From positions 124,001 to 188,000 of the forward strand of contig JAUIHP010000005.1 of assembly GCA_030431975.1 (NCBI GenBank): a DNA stretch of 64,000 bases, in the 5' to 3' direction. The position numbers and the translations under genes were made by a program. Of the stretch, positions 16,686 to 25,196 are shown one piece after another (position 1 is the stretch's first letter; each line of letters opens with the position of its first letter). Origin of the DNA: a bacterium. Lineage in GTDB: Bacteria; Eisenbacteria; RBG-16-71-46; CAIMUX01. The notes under the pieces were generated by a model, which was given only the letters and a program-made list of their open reading frames with translations, was not told where the DNA came from and did not search any database.

Positions 16686-16688
16686 ACG

Positions 16689-17645
16689 CTACTCCACTTC
16701 CAGCAGTTCTCGAATCCAGTCGTTCATATGGAAGAGGCCGGTTCGGAGGTCGACTTCGGGTTGGAAGCCCAGCTCCGTCCGCGCCTTGGAGGGGTCTCCG
16801 CCGGTGTGGAGCGGATCTCCCTTCTGCTTGGGCAGGAAGTCGCGCTGGACCTCCCGGCCCGTCGCTTCTTCCATGATGGAGAGAACCTCCAGAACGCTGG
16901 CCCGGCTCCCTCCGTTGACATTGTACACCGCGCCGGGACGACCCACCGTACCTGCAAGAAAGTTCGCCGTCGTCACGTCGGCGATGTAGGTGAAGTCGCG
17001 CGTCTGCTCGCCGTCCCCGTAGACCGTGACCGGCTCCCCACCGTAGATCATCCGGTAGAAGCGATGGAAACCCATGTCCGGTCGCTGCCTGGGACCATAA
17101 ACCGTGAAGTAGCGGAGCGAAACCGTGGGGATGCCGAAGCTCTTGTTGTAGAGAACGGCCAAGTGCTCGCCCGCCAGTTTGCTCACCCCGTAGGGAGAAA
17201 TGGGATTCGTCGCCGAGGTCTCGGCGGCGGGAAACTCCGGGGCTTCCCCGTAGACCGATGAACTGGAGGCGTAGACGAAGCGGTCCGGCTTGGCCTCGAG
17301 CGCGGCTTCGAGCATGCGCTGAGTCGCCTGAATGTTGATCGTCGTGTAGGTCTCGAACTCCTTGCCCCAGCTGGCCCGGACTCCGGCCTGGGCCGCCAGG
17401 TGCCAGACTGCGTCGGCTTCCTTCATGTACTTGCCGAGATCCGCGGTCCGGAGGTCGACCCGCTCGAGGTCGAACCGGGGCTCATTGGCGAGACCGCGTA
17501 GATTTCGCTCTTTCAACGAAGGGTCGTAGTAGTCCGTGAAGCAGTCGATCCCGCGGACCCGCCATCCGTCGGCCACCAGGCGTTCGGACAAGTGGGAGCC
17601 GATGAATCCCGCGGCTCCGGTGATCAGGGCGGTCCTTTCCGTCAT
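16689..17645 (-). CDS. NAD-dependent sugar-nucleotide epimerase
   Basis: This 318-residue extended SDR resembles UDP-glucuronate 4-epimerase and UDP-glucose 4-epimerase. It has the GAAGFIGSHL dinucleotide site, HLAAQAGVRASWG, SSSSVYGEAPEFP, catalytic PYGVSKLAGE, and RYFTVYGPRQRPDMGF. The AQAGVR stretch favours the glucuronate/galacturonate branch, with low certainty. A longer frame reaches 17849, but ATG 17645 has GGAGGAGACGAG directly upstream and overlaps the DUF2723 stop (ATGA). It supplies an activated sugar to the neighbouring transferases. Confidence 0.9.
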   Translation of the reverse strand: MTERTALITGAAGFIGSHLSERLVADGWRVRGIDCFTDYYDPSLKERNLRGLANEPRFDLERVDLRTADLGKYMKEADAVWHLAAQAGVRASWGKEFETYTTINIQATQRMLEAALEAKPDRFVYASSSSVYGEAPEFPAAETSATNPISPYGVSKLAGEHLAVLYNKSFGIPTVSLRYFTVYGPRQRPDMGFHRFYRMIYGGEPVTVYGDGEQTRDFTYIADVTTANFLAGTVGRPGAVYNVNGGSRASVLEVLSIMEEATGREVQRDFLPKQKGDPLHTGGDPSKARTELGFQPEVDLRTGLFHMNDWIRELLEVE

Positions 17646-20344
17646 CTCGTCTCCTCCGATTCCTCCGAACCGAACGTTCGGAGCGAATCCTCGTACTCTC
17701 TGAGGACGGCGGCAACCTCCATATCCCGAGGATGGCGCTTCATCCAGTCTTCGAGGAGGGCAATGGCTTCGCGCCGCTTCCTCCGGACTTCCCACAGGTA
17801 GGAAAAAAGATCCTGGGTGCTCTCCAGGTTGTCCCGGTCCAGTTCCCAAGCCCGTATGTAGTTGAGTTCGGCCGCGTCGAGTTCACCCTGTAGCTCTTGG
17901 CTGCGACCGAGATAGCGAAAGACCCGAAGATCGGCCGAGCCGAGCCGCGCGGCCTCGGCCAAGGCCTCTTCCGCCTCCGCGTATTTGGACGCCCGAAGGT
18001 AGAGAATCCCCAGCGAGAAGTAGATCGTGGACGAGCCTCTCTCCGCCGGGAGCGCCAATGCCAAACGAACGTTTTCCCGGGCCTCCTCCTCCCGTCCCAA
18101 AGCGAAGAGCTCACCGGACACCTGAAGCAACGCCGCCGCATAGTTTTGCGCCAGACGGACGGTGTTCCGATCCAGGTACAGATCGGAGACCCGGTTGCCC
18201 TGCTCATCGACCAGCCCCCGAAACGAGTAGACGTCGTGCAGCAGTTGCTGCGTCTTCTCGATGTCGATGCGGTCGACTTCACCGGGAATGCGGTCCCGGA
18301 TCTCGAACGTCAGCCCCTGCATGACCATCCGTTCGTCCAGTCCCATCGCATCCGGAACCGTGACCGCGATGTGGAGGGGCCGGCGGCCGTACTCCCTCTC
18401 GACAATCCGAGCCACGGCCAAGTCACGTGTCAGGACCGGTGTCTTCAAGTCCGGCACGTAGGCGCTGAGGCCCGTCGACATCAGGTACCGACGCTGGCGA
18501 TCTTCGTTCCAACCTCCGTACCCGGCCTGGGACATCGCCTGGACCAGCGGGTACTGGACGGCCGCGTAGATGCCCTGCTCGTCCCAGCCCAGATCGACGC
18601 TCGGTTCGTACTCCTGGACCTGCTCCAGATACCAGTCGGTGTTGAGCAGTGAGAGATTGACGACCCGCACGTCCTGACGGAAGCCCTCCACCTCCTGAAG
18701 GTAGAAGAGCGGGAACGTGTCATTGTCCCCGTTCGTGAAGAGGATGGCGTTCGGACCGAGCCCGCCGAGCATGTTGCGGGCGTAGTCCTCAGCGACATGA
18801 AACTCCGTTCGATCGTGCGCGAACCACTGGTTGGCAATGAGGTTGGCGGGCAGACAGAGGAGCACGACGGCGGCGACTCCGGCCAACTTGGAAAGCGAGC
18901 CCCGAAAGAGGTCCAGAAGCGCGGACGCGCCCAACCCGATCCAAATGGCGAAGAAGTGGTAGGAGGCGACGAAGAAGTAGTCGCGCGCGCGTACCTCGTC
19001 CTCCTGAAAGTTCAGATAGAAGACGAGTCCGACCGTGCAGATGAGATAGACGACGGCAAGGAAGGCAAACGTACGTCGCTCTCGGGTGGCGTGGGCCCAT
19101 CCTCCACCCAGGCCGAACAGGTACGGAACGAGCGCACCAAGCCATGGGATCCCAATACCCAGCGCGTACTGCACGGCGGCGTAGTCGAAGAAGTGATCCT
19201 TGAACTGAACGAAGAAGGACGCCTTCCGAAACGTGAACGGATTCGGCGGCTTGTACTGGTCGCGGACGAGAACCTGCCAGAGACGTTCCCAGGTACTCGG
19301 ATCCCCTTCGTTGATCATCGGATCAAGACTTGCGCGGATGGGAAGGTAGGCGTGGGTCGAAACACCGATCAGAGCCACCACCACACATCCCGCAAGAATC
19401 CCTCGCGGAGCCAATGCCGGATGCAGGCCTCGGCCTCGTGACCACTGCGCCACCGATGAAAGAAGAATCGCGAGAACAGTGCCGCCGAAAACGATTCCGT
19501 AAGGCCAGGCTCCGATGGTCGGTAAGAGCCCGGGATGGAGAAGGAGAACCAACGCCGCCACGATCACCGCCGCGACCGGCTGAGTCGCAAACAGCCGACG
19601 ATCGACCAGTAGCATGTAGAGCAACACACCGGGCAGCACCAGGAACGTCCCCAGGTGGATGCCCATGGAAAGACACGACAGGTAGTAGATGAGCAGGAAG
19701 TAACCGAAGCGACGGCCGGGATCGGTCTGTCTCTCCCACCGCAGGGTCAGCCAGAACACCAGGGCCATGAGGAACGAACTGAGCGCGTAAACCTCGGCTT
19801 CGATGGCGTTGTTCCAAAAGGTGGAACCGAAAGCGGCGAAGCAGGCGGCGAAGACGCCGCCAACGACGCCCCGCCACAGGGCGGTCTCGGTCCCGCCGCT
19901 GTCGTCACCGGCCTCGCTCTTCGCCGTTTGGCCGGGAGCCCCAGAACCGACAGGTTTCCCACTTCCGGCGGCCGGCGATTTCGTTCGCGCCGTTGCAGCC
20001 GCGTCCGTCGATGCCATCCGCGCGTAGAGATCAAAGGTCGTCAGGTAGACGACCGCTGCGCACAGACTCGAAGCCAGGGCCGAGAGGTAGTTGACGCGGG
20101 TCGAAACCTCCTCGAACAGCGGAACCATCGAGATGACTCGTCCGATGAGGACGTAGAGCGGTGTTCCGGGCGGATGGGGGATCCCTAACGTGTAGGATGT
20201 CGCGATGTACTCGCCACTGTCCCAGAAAGGGCAGGAGACGGTCAGCGTCAGTAGATAGACGACCTGCGTCAGGACGAAGACGAAGGCAGCGCCACCCCAC
20301 TGCAGTCGCGGCGAGAGGACGTCGGACCGGCGAACGCTCTTCAC
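17642..20344 (-). CDS. DUF2723 membrane protein with C-terminal TPRs
   Basis: This 900-residue polytopic membrane protein carries the DUF2723 signature PFWDSGEYIATSYTLGIPHP then PGTPLYVLIGR near the N-terminus, with about a dozen hydrophobic segments up to about residue 540. The eukaryotic relative TMEM260 is an O-mannosyltransferase, so a lipid-linked-sugar-dependent protein glycosyltransferase is a reasonable guess. An exposed segment follows with NGDNDTFPLFYLQEVEG. The last 250 residues contain TPR-like helices (IYFSLGILYLRASKYAEAEEAL). Start GTG 20344 overlaps the GT4 stop (GTGA); the ATG at 20455 would lie well inside the upstream gene. Two polyprenyl-phosphate GT2 genes in this window could supply its donor. 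Confidence 0.85.
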   Translation of the reverse strand: MKSVRRSDVLSPRLQWGGAAFVFVLTQVVYLLTLTVSCPFWDSGEYIATSYTLGIPHPPGTPLYVLIGRVISMVPLFEEVSTRVNYLSALASSLCAAVVYLTTFDLYARMASTDAAATARTKSPAAGSGKPVGSGAPGQTAKSEAGDDSGGTETALWRGVVGGVFAACFAAFGSTFWNNAIEAEVYALSSFLMALVFWLTLRWERQTDPGRRFGYFLLIYYLSCLSMGIHLGTFLVLPGVLLYMLLVDRRLFATQPVAAVIVAALVLLLHPGLLPTIGAWPYGIVFGGTVLAILLSSVAQWSRGRGLHPALAPRGILAGCVVVALIGVSTHAYLPIRASLDPMINEGDPSTWERLWQVLVRDQYKPPNPFTFRKASFFVQFKDHFFDYAAVQYALGIGIPWLGALVPYLFGLGGGWAHATRERRTFAFLAVVYLICTVGLVFYLNFQEDEVRARDYFFVASYHFFAIWIGLGASALLDLFRGSLSKLAGVAAVVLLCLPANLIANQWFAHDRTEFHVAEDYARNMLGGLGPNAILFTNGDNDTFPLFYLQEVEGFRQDVRVVNLSLLNTDWYLEQVQEYEPSVDLGWDEQGIYAAVQYPLVQAMSQAGYGGWNEDRQRRYLMSTGLSAYVPDLKTPVLTRDLAVARIVEREYGRRPLHIAVTVPDAMGLDERMVMQGLTFEIRDRIPGEVDRIDIEKTQQLLHDVYSFRGLVDEQGNRVSDLYLDRNTVRLAQNYAAALLQVSGELFALGREEEARENVRLALALPAERGSSTIYFSLGILYLRASKYAEAEEALAEAARLGSADLRVFRYLGRSQELQGELDAAELNYIRAWELDRDNLESTQDLFSYLWEVRRKRREAIALLEDWMKRHPRDMEVAAVLREYEDSLRTFGSEESEETR

Positions 20345-21471
20345 TTCCCGTGGCGCTCGATGGAAAGCCGGAGAAGCGACTCCGTCTCGTCGGTCATCTT
20401 GTCCCAGCGAAACTCCTGCGCCCACTTCATTCCGTGACCCGACATCTCCGACCAACGCGCGTCATCCGTGAGCAGCTCTTGAAGCCTCGCCTGCAGAGCG
20501 GAAAGGTCTCCATGCGGCACGAGATATCCCGTGGAATCGTGGCGAACGGCTTCGCAGAGCCCCGGACTGTCACTGGCGACACAGGGGACCCCGACCGCAT
20601 TGGCCTCGATCACGGAAAGTCCCCATCCCTCTTTCGGGGACGTGTAGCAGAGCACGCGCGTCTTTCCGAGCAGCTCCTGCTTCTCGCGACCCTCGACGTA
20701 CCCGGTAAAGACCACACGATCCTCGACTCCGCAGGCGCGCGCCTTCGCCTCGAGTTCTTCGCGGTAATCTCCTTCACCGGCGATGTAGTACTTCACATCG
20801 GGCGAAGTCTTGGCGAGTTCGGCCAGAACCTGGATCGGAAACTCGATGCACTTGTACTTCTTGAGCCGGCCCAGGTAGAGAAGGTTGGGTCCGGGGAGGC
20901 TGCCATTGCGTTCCGCCGGCTGATAGAAGTCATGATCGATCCCGGTCTTGACGACGTGCAGTTGCTCGGGCGGAATTCCGCGCGACTCGAGGTCACCGCG
21001 CGTGCTTTCCGAAAGCACCTGGAACTGGCAGTCCCGGTAGACGCGTGGGATCAGGCGTTCCTGCAGATAGACATAGGCTGCGAGCGGAGGCAGAGCCTGC
21101 TGAAAAACCGTTGTCCCGAAGAGATGTGGGATGTTGACCAGCACCGGCAGGTCGGTGAAGGACGGAGTGTAGAACGGCAGCTTGTTCAGATCCTCGACGA
21201 CGACGTCGACGGACCCTTTCAGTTCCCGGTTGATGTAGCGCGACGTCAGGAAGTTGAAGTTGTAGAGATTCCCGATCCGTCGAACGGCCATCCCGTCGAT
21301 CTCGTCCCGGTCCCCGCCCCCGGCGAACTTACAGGTCAGAAACGTGACCTCATGCCCCTTGGCCTGCAGACGTCGGTAGACCTCGTGAATGATCACTTCG
21401 GCCCCGCCCTGCTCCGGGTGCCGGATGTCCCGGTAACTGACGATGAGGATTTTCAGCGAACGGTTTGTCAT
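20341..21471 (-). CDS. GT4 glycosyltransferase
   Basis: This 376-residue GT-B fold enzyme has the N-terminal glycine-rich motif HPEQGGAEVIIHEVYRRL (residues about 18-35). The C-terminal donor site contains NLLYLGRLKKYKCIE, VVFTGYV and SPKEGWGLSVIEANAVGVP, the last holding the EX7E motif. It likely adds a sugar from a nucleotide donor to the growing glycan on the cytoplasmic side. The ATG at 21471 follows AGAGG closely. The gene lies nine bases after the methyltransferase and its stop overlaps the DUF2723 start. Confidence 0.9.
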   Translation of the reverse strand: MTNRSLKILIVSYRDIRHPEQGGAEVIIHEVYRRLQAKGHEVTFLTCKFAGGGDRDEIDGMAVRRIGNLYNFNFLTSRYINRELKGSVDVVVEDLNKLPFYTPSFTDLPVLVNIPHLFGTTVFQQALPPLAAYVYLQERLIPRVYRDCQFQVLSESTRGDLESRGIPPEQLHVVKTGIDHDFYQPAERNGSLPGPNLLYLGRLKKYKCIEFPIQVLAELAKTSPDVKYYIAGEGDYREELEAKARACGVEDRVVFTGYVEGREKQELLGKTRVLCYTSPKEGWGLSVIEANAVGVPCVASDSPGLCEAVRHDSTGYLVPHGDLSALQARLQELLTDDARWSEMSGHGMKWAQEFRWDKMTDETESLLRLSIERHGK

Positions 21472-21480
21472 CCTCTGCAG

Positions 21481-22248
21481 TTACTTTCGCCCCAACGTAC
21501 CGATCATGGCGCAGGTATAAAGACCGATCCGCCGCTTGCGCAGGAATCCGCGCCAGGCGCGACCGATGGCGCCGAACGGCCAGATCTCCGGCGGATACTT
21601 GGGCAGCGTCTTGATCCCGGTACGCATGAGGAAGTAGCGGAAAGAGCGATAGAAGAATCCGGGAACGAACCACTCTCCGTAGGTATGGACGACATCGAGG
21701 TCCGCTCTTCGGACGTAGCCTTCCAGCTCTGATGGTGAGTACTGGGTCTCCCAACCCGCAAACCAACGGTCGAGCAGAATCATGATCTGTTTGCCGATGG
21801 TGTAGACGTGATAGCGCTGCGGCACGTCGACGAGAACGTGTCCGCCGCGATGCAAGACCCGCGCGTTTTCTTCCAGAAGCGGCATCGGATCGCGGAAGTG
21901 CTCCATCAATCCCTGATGGAAGACCAGGCTGAGGTCGCCCTCGCGAAACGGCATCTGTCGTGCGTCGGCACAGACCGGATAGACACGAAGACCGAGTTCC
22001 TCGGCCTGCTTCCCGATGACGTGAAACGAACTTCGGGTGTAGTCCAGGACGATGACTTTCGCCCCTCGTTTGGCCAGGGCCAGACTGTCCCGACCGGAGC
22101 CGGCGCCGACTTCCATGATCCACCGATCATGGATGTCCAGATCATCGCAGGCACGTTGTATCCGGTCTTCGTTGGTGTAGACGTCGTCGATTTCTTCGCG
22201 CTCGGCCCAGTAGCGCTCCCAATGGTCCGGTGTCGATTGTCTTTGCAA
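21481..22248 (-). CDS. Class I SAM-dependent methyltransferase
   Basis: This 255-residue protein has motif I VGAGSGRDSLALAKRG, the acidic motif II VIVLDYT, and the post-core VCADARQMPF and MEHFRDP typical of Methyltransf_11/25-type enzymes. The C-terminal third (WETQYSPSELEGYVRRADLD onward) is not specific. In this setting it probably methylates a sugar or lipid-linked glycan intermediate. The only suitable start is TTG at 22248, which places the WERYW segment near the N-terminus as in related proteins. It is 54 bases downstream of nusB. Confidence 0.82.
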   Translation of the reverse strand: MQRQSTPDHWERYWAEREEIDDVYTNEDRIQRACDDLDIHDRWIMEVGAGSGRDSLALAKRGAKVIVLDYTRSSFHVIGKQAEELGLRVYPVCADARQMPFREGDLSLVFHQGLMEHFRDPMPLLEENARVLHRGGHVLVDVPQRYHVYTIGKQIMILLDRWFAGWETQYSPSELEGYVRRADLDVVHTYGEWFVPGFFYRSFRYFLMRTGIKTLPKYPPEIWPFGAIGRAWRGFLRKRRIGLYTCAMIGTLGRK

Positions 22249-22302
22249 GAGCTCGCTTGTCCCCTGTTTCCCAGCCTGCGGTGAGCGTCCAGCTTTAGGA
22301 CA

Positions 22303-22752
22303 CTAACTGCTCGTCGTCTTTCGTGAACTGTTGTCGGTACCCGAACGGGCGTGGTCGCGTGAGACCGCATCGAGCACGCCGTTGACGAAGGCGTCCGACC
22401 CGTCCTCTCCGTACCGCTGCGCCAACCGAATCGCCTGATCCAGGATTACTTCCGCAGGCGTCTCTTCGAAGTAGATGAGTTCGGTGGCGCCCAAACGGAG
22501 AACGGAACGGACGACGACCGAGAGCCGGTCGAGGCTCCACGACTGCAGCCGGCTTTCGATTGCGGCGTCCACTTCGGATTGGTGGCGATCCCAGGTCTCG
22601 GCGAGAAAGAAAATGTACTCCCGCGCATCCTCAGTCAAATGATAGCGGCCGAGCGCGTACTCCAGGACTTCGATGGCATCGTCACCGGTGATCTCGACTT
22701 CGTAGAGAACCCGGCAGAAGATCTCCCGCGCTTTGGGACGTCCACCTTGCAT
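22303..22752 (-). CDS. nusB: Transcription antitermination factor NusB
   Basis: This 149-residue all-helical RNA-binding protein acts with NusE/S10 on boxA RNA in rRNA antitermination. Family features are the N-terminal KAREIFCRVLYE, the centre SWSLDRLSVVVRSVLRLGATELIY and the C-terminal PAEVILDQAIRLAQRYG with FVNGVLDAV. A longer frame exists, but ATG 22752 lies two bases after the ribH stop and begins at the normal NusB N-terminus. The ribH-nusB neighbourhood is common in bacteria. Confidence 0.93.
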   Translation of the reverse strand: MQGGRPKAREIFCRVLYEVEITGDDAIEVLEYALGRYHLTEDAREYIFFLAETWDRHQSEVDAAIESRLQSWSLDRLSVVVRSVLRLGATELIYFEETPAEVILDQAIRLAQRYGEDGSDAFVNGVLDAVSRDHARSGTDNSSRKTTSS

Positions 22753-22754
22753 GC

Positions 22755-23264
22755 TCAGCCTCGTACGTTCCGGGAAGTCTCGATGGAACGACGCAGCCTG
22801 ACCATTTCGATGGCCGCCAACGCGCAATCGTGTCCCTTGCCGCCGCCGTAGGCCGGGTCGGCGCGCCGCTCGGCCTGCGTGACATCGAAGGTGGTCAACA
22901 CACCGAGGATGAGAGGAGTCCGACTTTCCAAAGCGAGAGCCGTCAATCCTTCCGCCACAGCCTGGTTGATGTAGACGTTGTGGTCGGTCTCTCCCCGAAT
23001 GACACATCCCAGCGCGATGACGCAGTCGTGCCGTCCCCCGTCCAGGACCCAGGAAGCCGCGACCGGAAGCTCGAACGCGCCGGGCACGTGATGGATGTCG
23101 ATGTCGTCTTCCGAGACACCGTGAGCGGTCAGCCCGCTGACTGCAGACATCAGAAGCTGTCCGGTGATCTCCTCATGCCAGCGGCTGACGAGAATGGCGA
23201 TACGAAGTCCGTTTCCATCCAGATCCGAACGCACGGCGGGCGTTCGCGGTGTTGCCGAATCCAC
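22755..23264 (-). CDS. ribH: 6,7-dimethyl-8-ribityllumazine synthase
   Basis: This 169-residue enzyme is the penultimate one of riboflavin synthesis. It condenses 5-amino-6-ribitylaminouracil with 3,4-dihydroxy-2-butanone 4-phosphate. Motifs are VSRWHEEITGQLL, VPGAFELPVAASW, GCVIRGETDHNVYIN (catalytic His) and LTTFDVTQAERRA. The start appears to be GTG at 23264. A short structured gap with an 11-bp inverted repeat separates it from the ribBA stop and may control its translation. Confidence 0.95.
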   Translation of the reverse strand: MDSATPRTPAVRSDLDGNGLRIAILVSRWHEEITGQLLMSAVSGLTAHGVSEDDIDIHHVPGAFELPVAASWVLDGGRHDCVIALGCVIRGETDHNVYINQAVAEGLTALALESRTPLILGVLTTFDVTQAERRADPAYGGGKGHDCALAAIEMVRLRRSIETSRNVRG

Positions 23265-23266
23265 GT

Positions 23267-23332
23267 CTAGTGTCCCCCGTCAGCGATGAGGGCCGCTGGA
23301 GCTTGTGACGAACTTCCGATAGGGGACACTAG
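23267..23332 (-). promoter_or_regulatory. Inverted repeat between ribBA and ribH
   Basis: CTAGTGTCCCC (23267-23277) and GGGGACACTAG (23322-23332) are perfect 11-bp complements around a 44-base interior. The interior contains a smaller CAGCG/CGCTG pair (23281-23298). The upper arm includes the ribBA stop codon and the lower arm ends three bases from the ribH start. There is no U-tract, so a translational or processing element is more likely than a terminator. Confidence 0.6.
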
Positions 23333-24573
23333 GGCTCCAGATCCAGTAGGTGACCCAGTTTGGTCCGCTTGGTTTCGAGGTACTTCCGATTGTTGGGATT
23401 GGACGGCACTTCCAGGGCAACGCGCTCGACGACCTCCAGACCGAATCCCGAAATTCCGACGCGTTTGCGCGGATTGTTGGTGAGAAGGCGAATCTGACGA
23501 AGCCCCAGGTCACGGAGGATCTGCGCGCCGATTCCATAGTCTCGTTGGTCCGGTTTGAAGCCGAGTTGAACATTGGCTTCGACCGTGTCCAGTCCCTTGT
23601 CCTGAAGATGGTAGGCCTTGATCTTGTTGAGAAGCCCGATCCCGCGCCCTTCCTGCCTCATGTAGAGGAAGACGCCGCGGCCTTCCTGCTGAATGAGTTC
23701 CATGGCGCGTTCCTTCTGATCGCCGCAATCGCAACGTTCGGAACCGAGAACGTCTCCGGTCAGACACTGGGAGTGGACGCGAACGAGAACGGGTTCAGGC
23801 GTCGTGATGTCGCCGAGCACGAGGGCGACGTGCACATCGTCCTCGACCAGACCCCGGTAGAGGTGAAGACGGAAATCGCCGTGGTGGGTCGGCATCGACG
23901 TTTCGACGACGCGCTCCACGAGCTTTTCGTGGCTTCGCCGGTACTCGATCAGATCCCGGATGGTGACGACTTTGAGACCGTGCGTCTTTCCCAACTCGAC
24001 CAGTTCGGGAAGTCGGGCCATCGAACCGTCGTCACTGAGAATCTCACAGATGACTCCCGCCCCGCGAAAGCCGGCCATCTTTGCCAGGTCGACGGCCGCC
24101 TCGGTATGACCGGGCCGACGAAGGACCCCGCCTTTCAGGGCCATGAGAGGAAAGATGTGTCCGGGTCTCCCCAGGTCCTGCGGGCGGGTTTGGGGGTCGA
24201 CCAAGGCGGCAATGGTTCGGGAACGATCAGACGCGGAGATGCCGGTCGTCGTCCCCTCGAGCAGGTCGACGGAGACGGTGAAGTGCGTGTGAAGCTTGGC
24301 CGTACTCGTGTGCACCATCGGCTGCAAATCGAGTCGAATGAGGTCCCGTTCTTCCATCGGAGTGCAGATGAGCCCGCGACCGAACTTGGCCATGAAGTTG
24401 ATCGCGTCGGGAGTGACCGACTCGGCCGCCATGACGAAGTCGCCTTCGTTCTCGCGGTCTTCGTCATCGACGACGATGATCATGCGACCGGCGCGGATCT
24501 CGGCGATGGCCTCTTCAATCGTCGCGACTTGGCTCTCGGACTCGGTCATGACTCTAGGATCCCCCGACATCAT
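23329..24573 (-). CDS. ribBA: Bifunctional DHBP synthase / GTP cyclohydrolase II
   Basis: This 414-residue fused enzyme makes both riboflavin precursors. The N-terminal domain forms 3,4-dihydroxy-2-butanone 4-phosphate from ribulose 5-phosphate and has VVDDEDRENEGDFVMAAE and the HTEAAVDL histidine. The C-terminal GTP cyclohydrolase II domain has the zinc site in SQCLTGDVLGSERCDCGDQ and the catalytic YMRQEGRGIGL. Both halves keep their key residues. The ATG at 24573 overlaps the ribE stop. Confidence 0.96.
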   Translation of the reverse strand: MMSGDPRVMTESESQVATIEEAIAEIRAGRMIIVVDDEDRENEGDFVMAAESVTPDAINFMAKFGRGLICTPMEERDLIRLDLQPMVHTSTAKLHTHFTVSVDLLEGTTTGISASDRSRTIAALVDPQTRPQDLGRPGHIFPLMALKGGVLRRPGHTEAAVDLAKMAGFRGAGVICEILSDDGSMARLPELVELGKTHGLKVVTIRDLIEYRRSHEKLVERVVETSMPTHHGDFRLHLYRGLVEDDVHVALVLGDITTPEPVLVRVHSQCLTGDVLGSERCDCGDQKERAMELIQQEGRGVFLYMRQEGRGIGLLNKIKAYHLQDKGLDTVEANVQLGFKPDQRDYGIGAQILRDLGLRQIRLLTNNPRKRVGISGFGLEVVERVALEVPSNPNNRKYLETKRTKLGHLLDLEP

Positions 24574-25196
24574 GAGAGGTTCTGCGGTTTGGTCTCCGCG
24601 AGTTGTTGCGAGCGAAGGATGTACTTTCCGAGAAGGTCGACCTCGATGTTGACGACATCACCCGGACGGTAGCTGCCGAACAGGGTTCGCTCCCACGTCT
24701 CCGGAATGATGTACACCAGGAAACGGCACCGGTTGCTGCGGTCTTCGACAGGCCCCACGGTCAGACTCACGCCGTCGATGGAGATGGACCCCTTCTCGAC
24801 GATGTAGACTGCCAGGTTGGACGGCACGGAGATGGCAAAGGCGCGCTCTTCTCCGTCACCAGGAACCGAATCGACACTTCCCCGGACGTCGACGTGTCCG
24901 GACACCCAGTGACCACCCAGACGGTCCCCGACGCGAAGCGGGCGTTCGAGATTGACCTTGGAACCGACGGTCAGCGCCTCGAAGTTCGTTCGACGCAGCG
25001 TCTCCGGCACCGCGATGACTTCGAAGACGTCCCCGTCCCGGGCGACAACCGTTTGGCAAGCTCCGTTGATGGAAATGGAATCCCCGACGGTGAGATCCGA
25101 AGCCGCCACCGCAGCGCGAATCGCGAAACGGCGGCCTGCCGTTACTTCCTCGACCGCTTCGACGGTGGCGAGGTCTTCGACCAACCCGGTAAACAC
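24570..25196 (-). CDS. ribE: Riboflavin synthase alpha chain
   Basis: This 208-residue enzyme dismutates two 6,7-dimethyl-8-ribityllumazine molecules to riboflavin. Its two lumazine-binding repeats are visible: MFTGLVEDL with SINGACQTV and HWVSGHVD, then YIVEKGSISIDGVSLTVG. The start is GTG at 25196, eight bases after AGGAG. This start lies 55 bases inside the end of ribD, an unusually long overlap for this operon. Confidence 0.95.
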   Translation of the reverse strand: MFTGLVEDLATVEAVEEVTAGRRFAIRAAVAASDLTVGDSISINGACQTVVARDGDVFEVIAVPETLRRTNFEALTVGSKVNLERPLRVGDRLGGHWVSGHVDVRGSVDSVPGDGEERAFAISVPSNLAVYIVEKGSISIDGVSLTVGPVEDRSNRCRFLVYIIPETWERTLFGSYRPGDVVNIEVDLLGKYILRSQQLAETKPQNLS

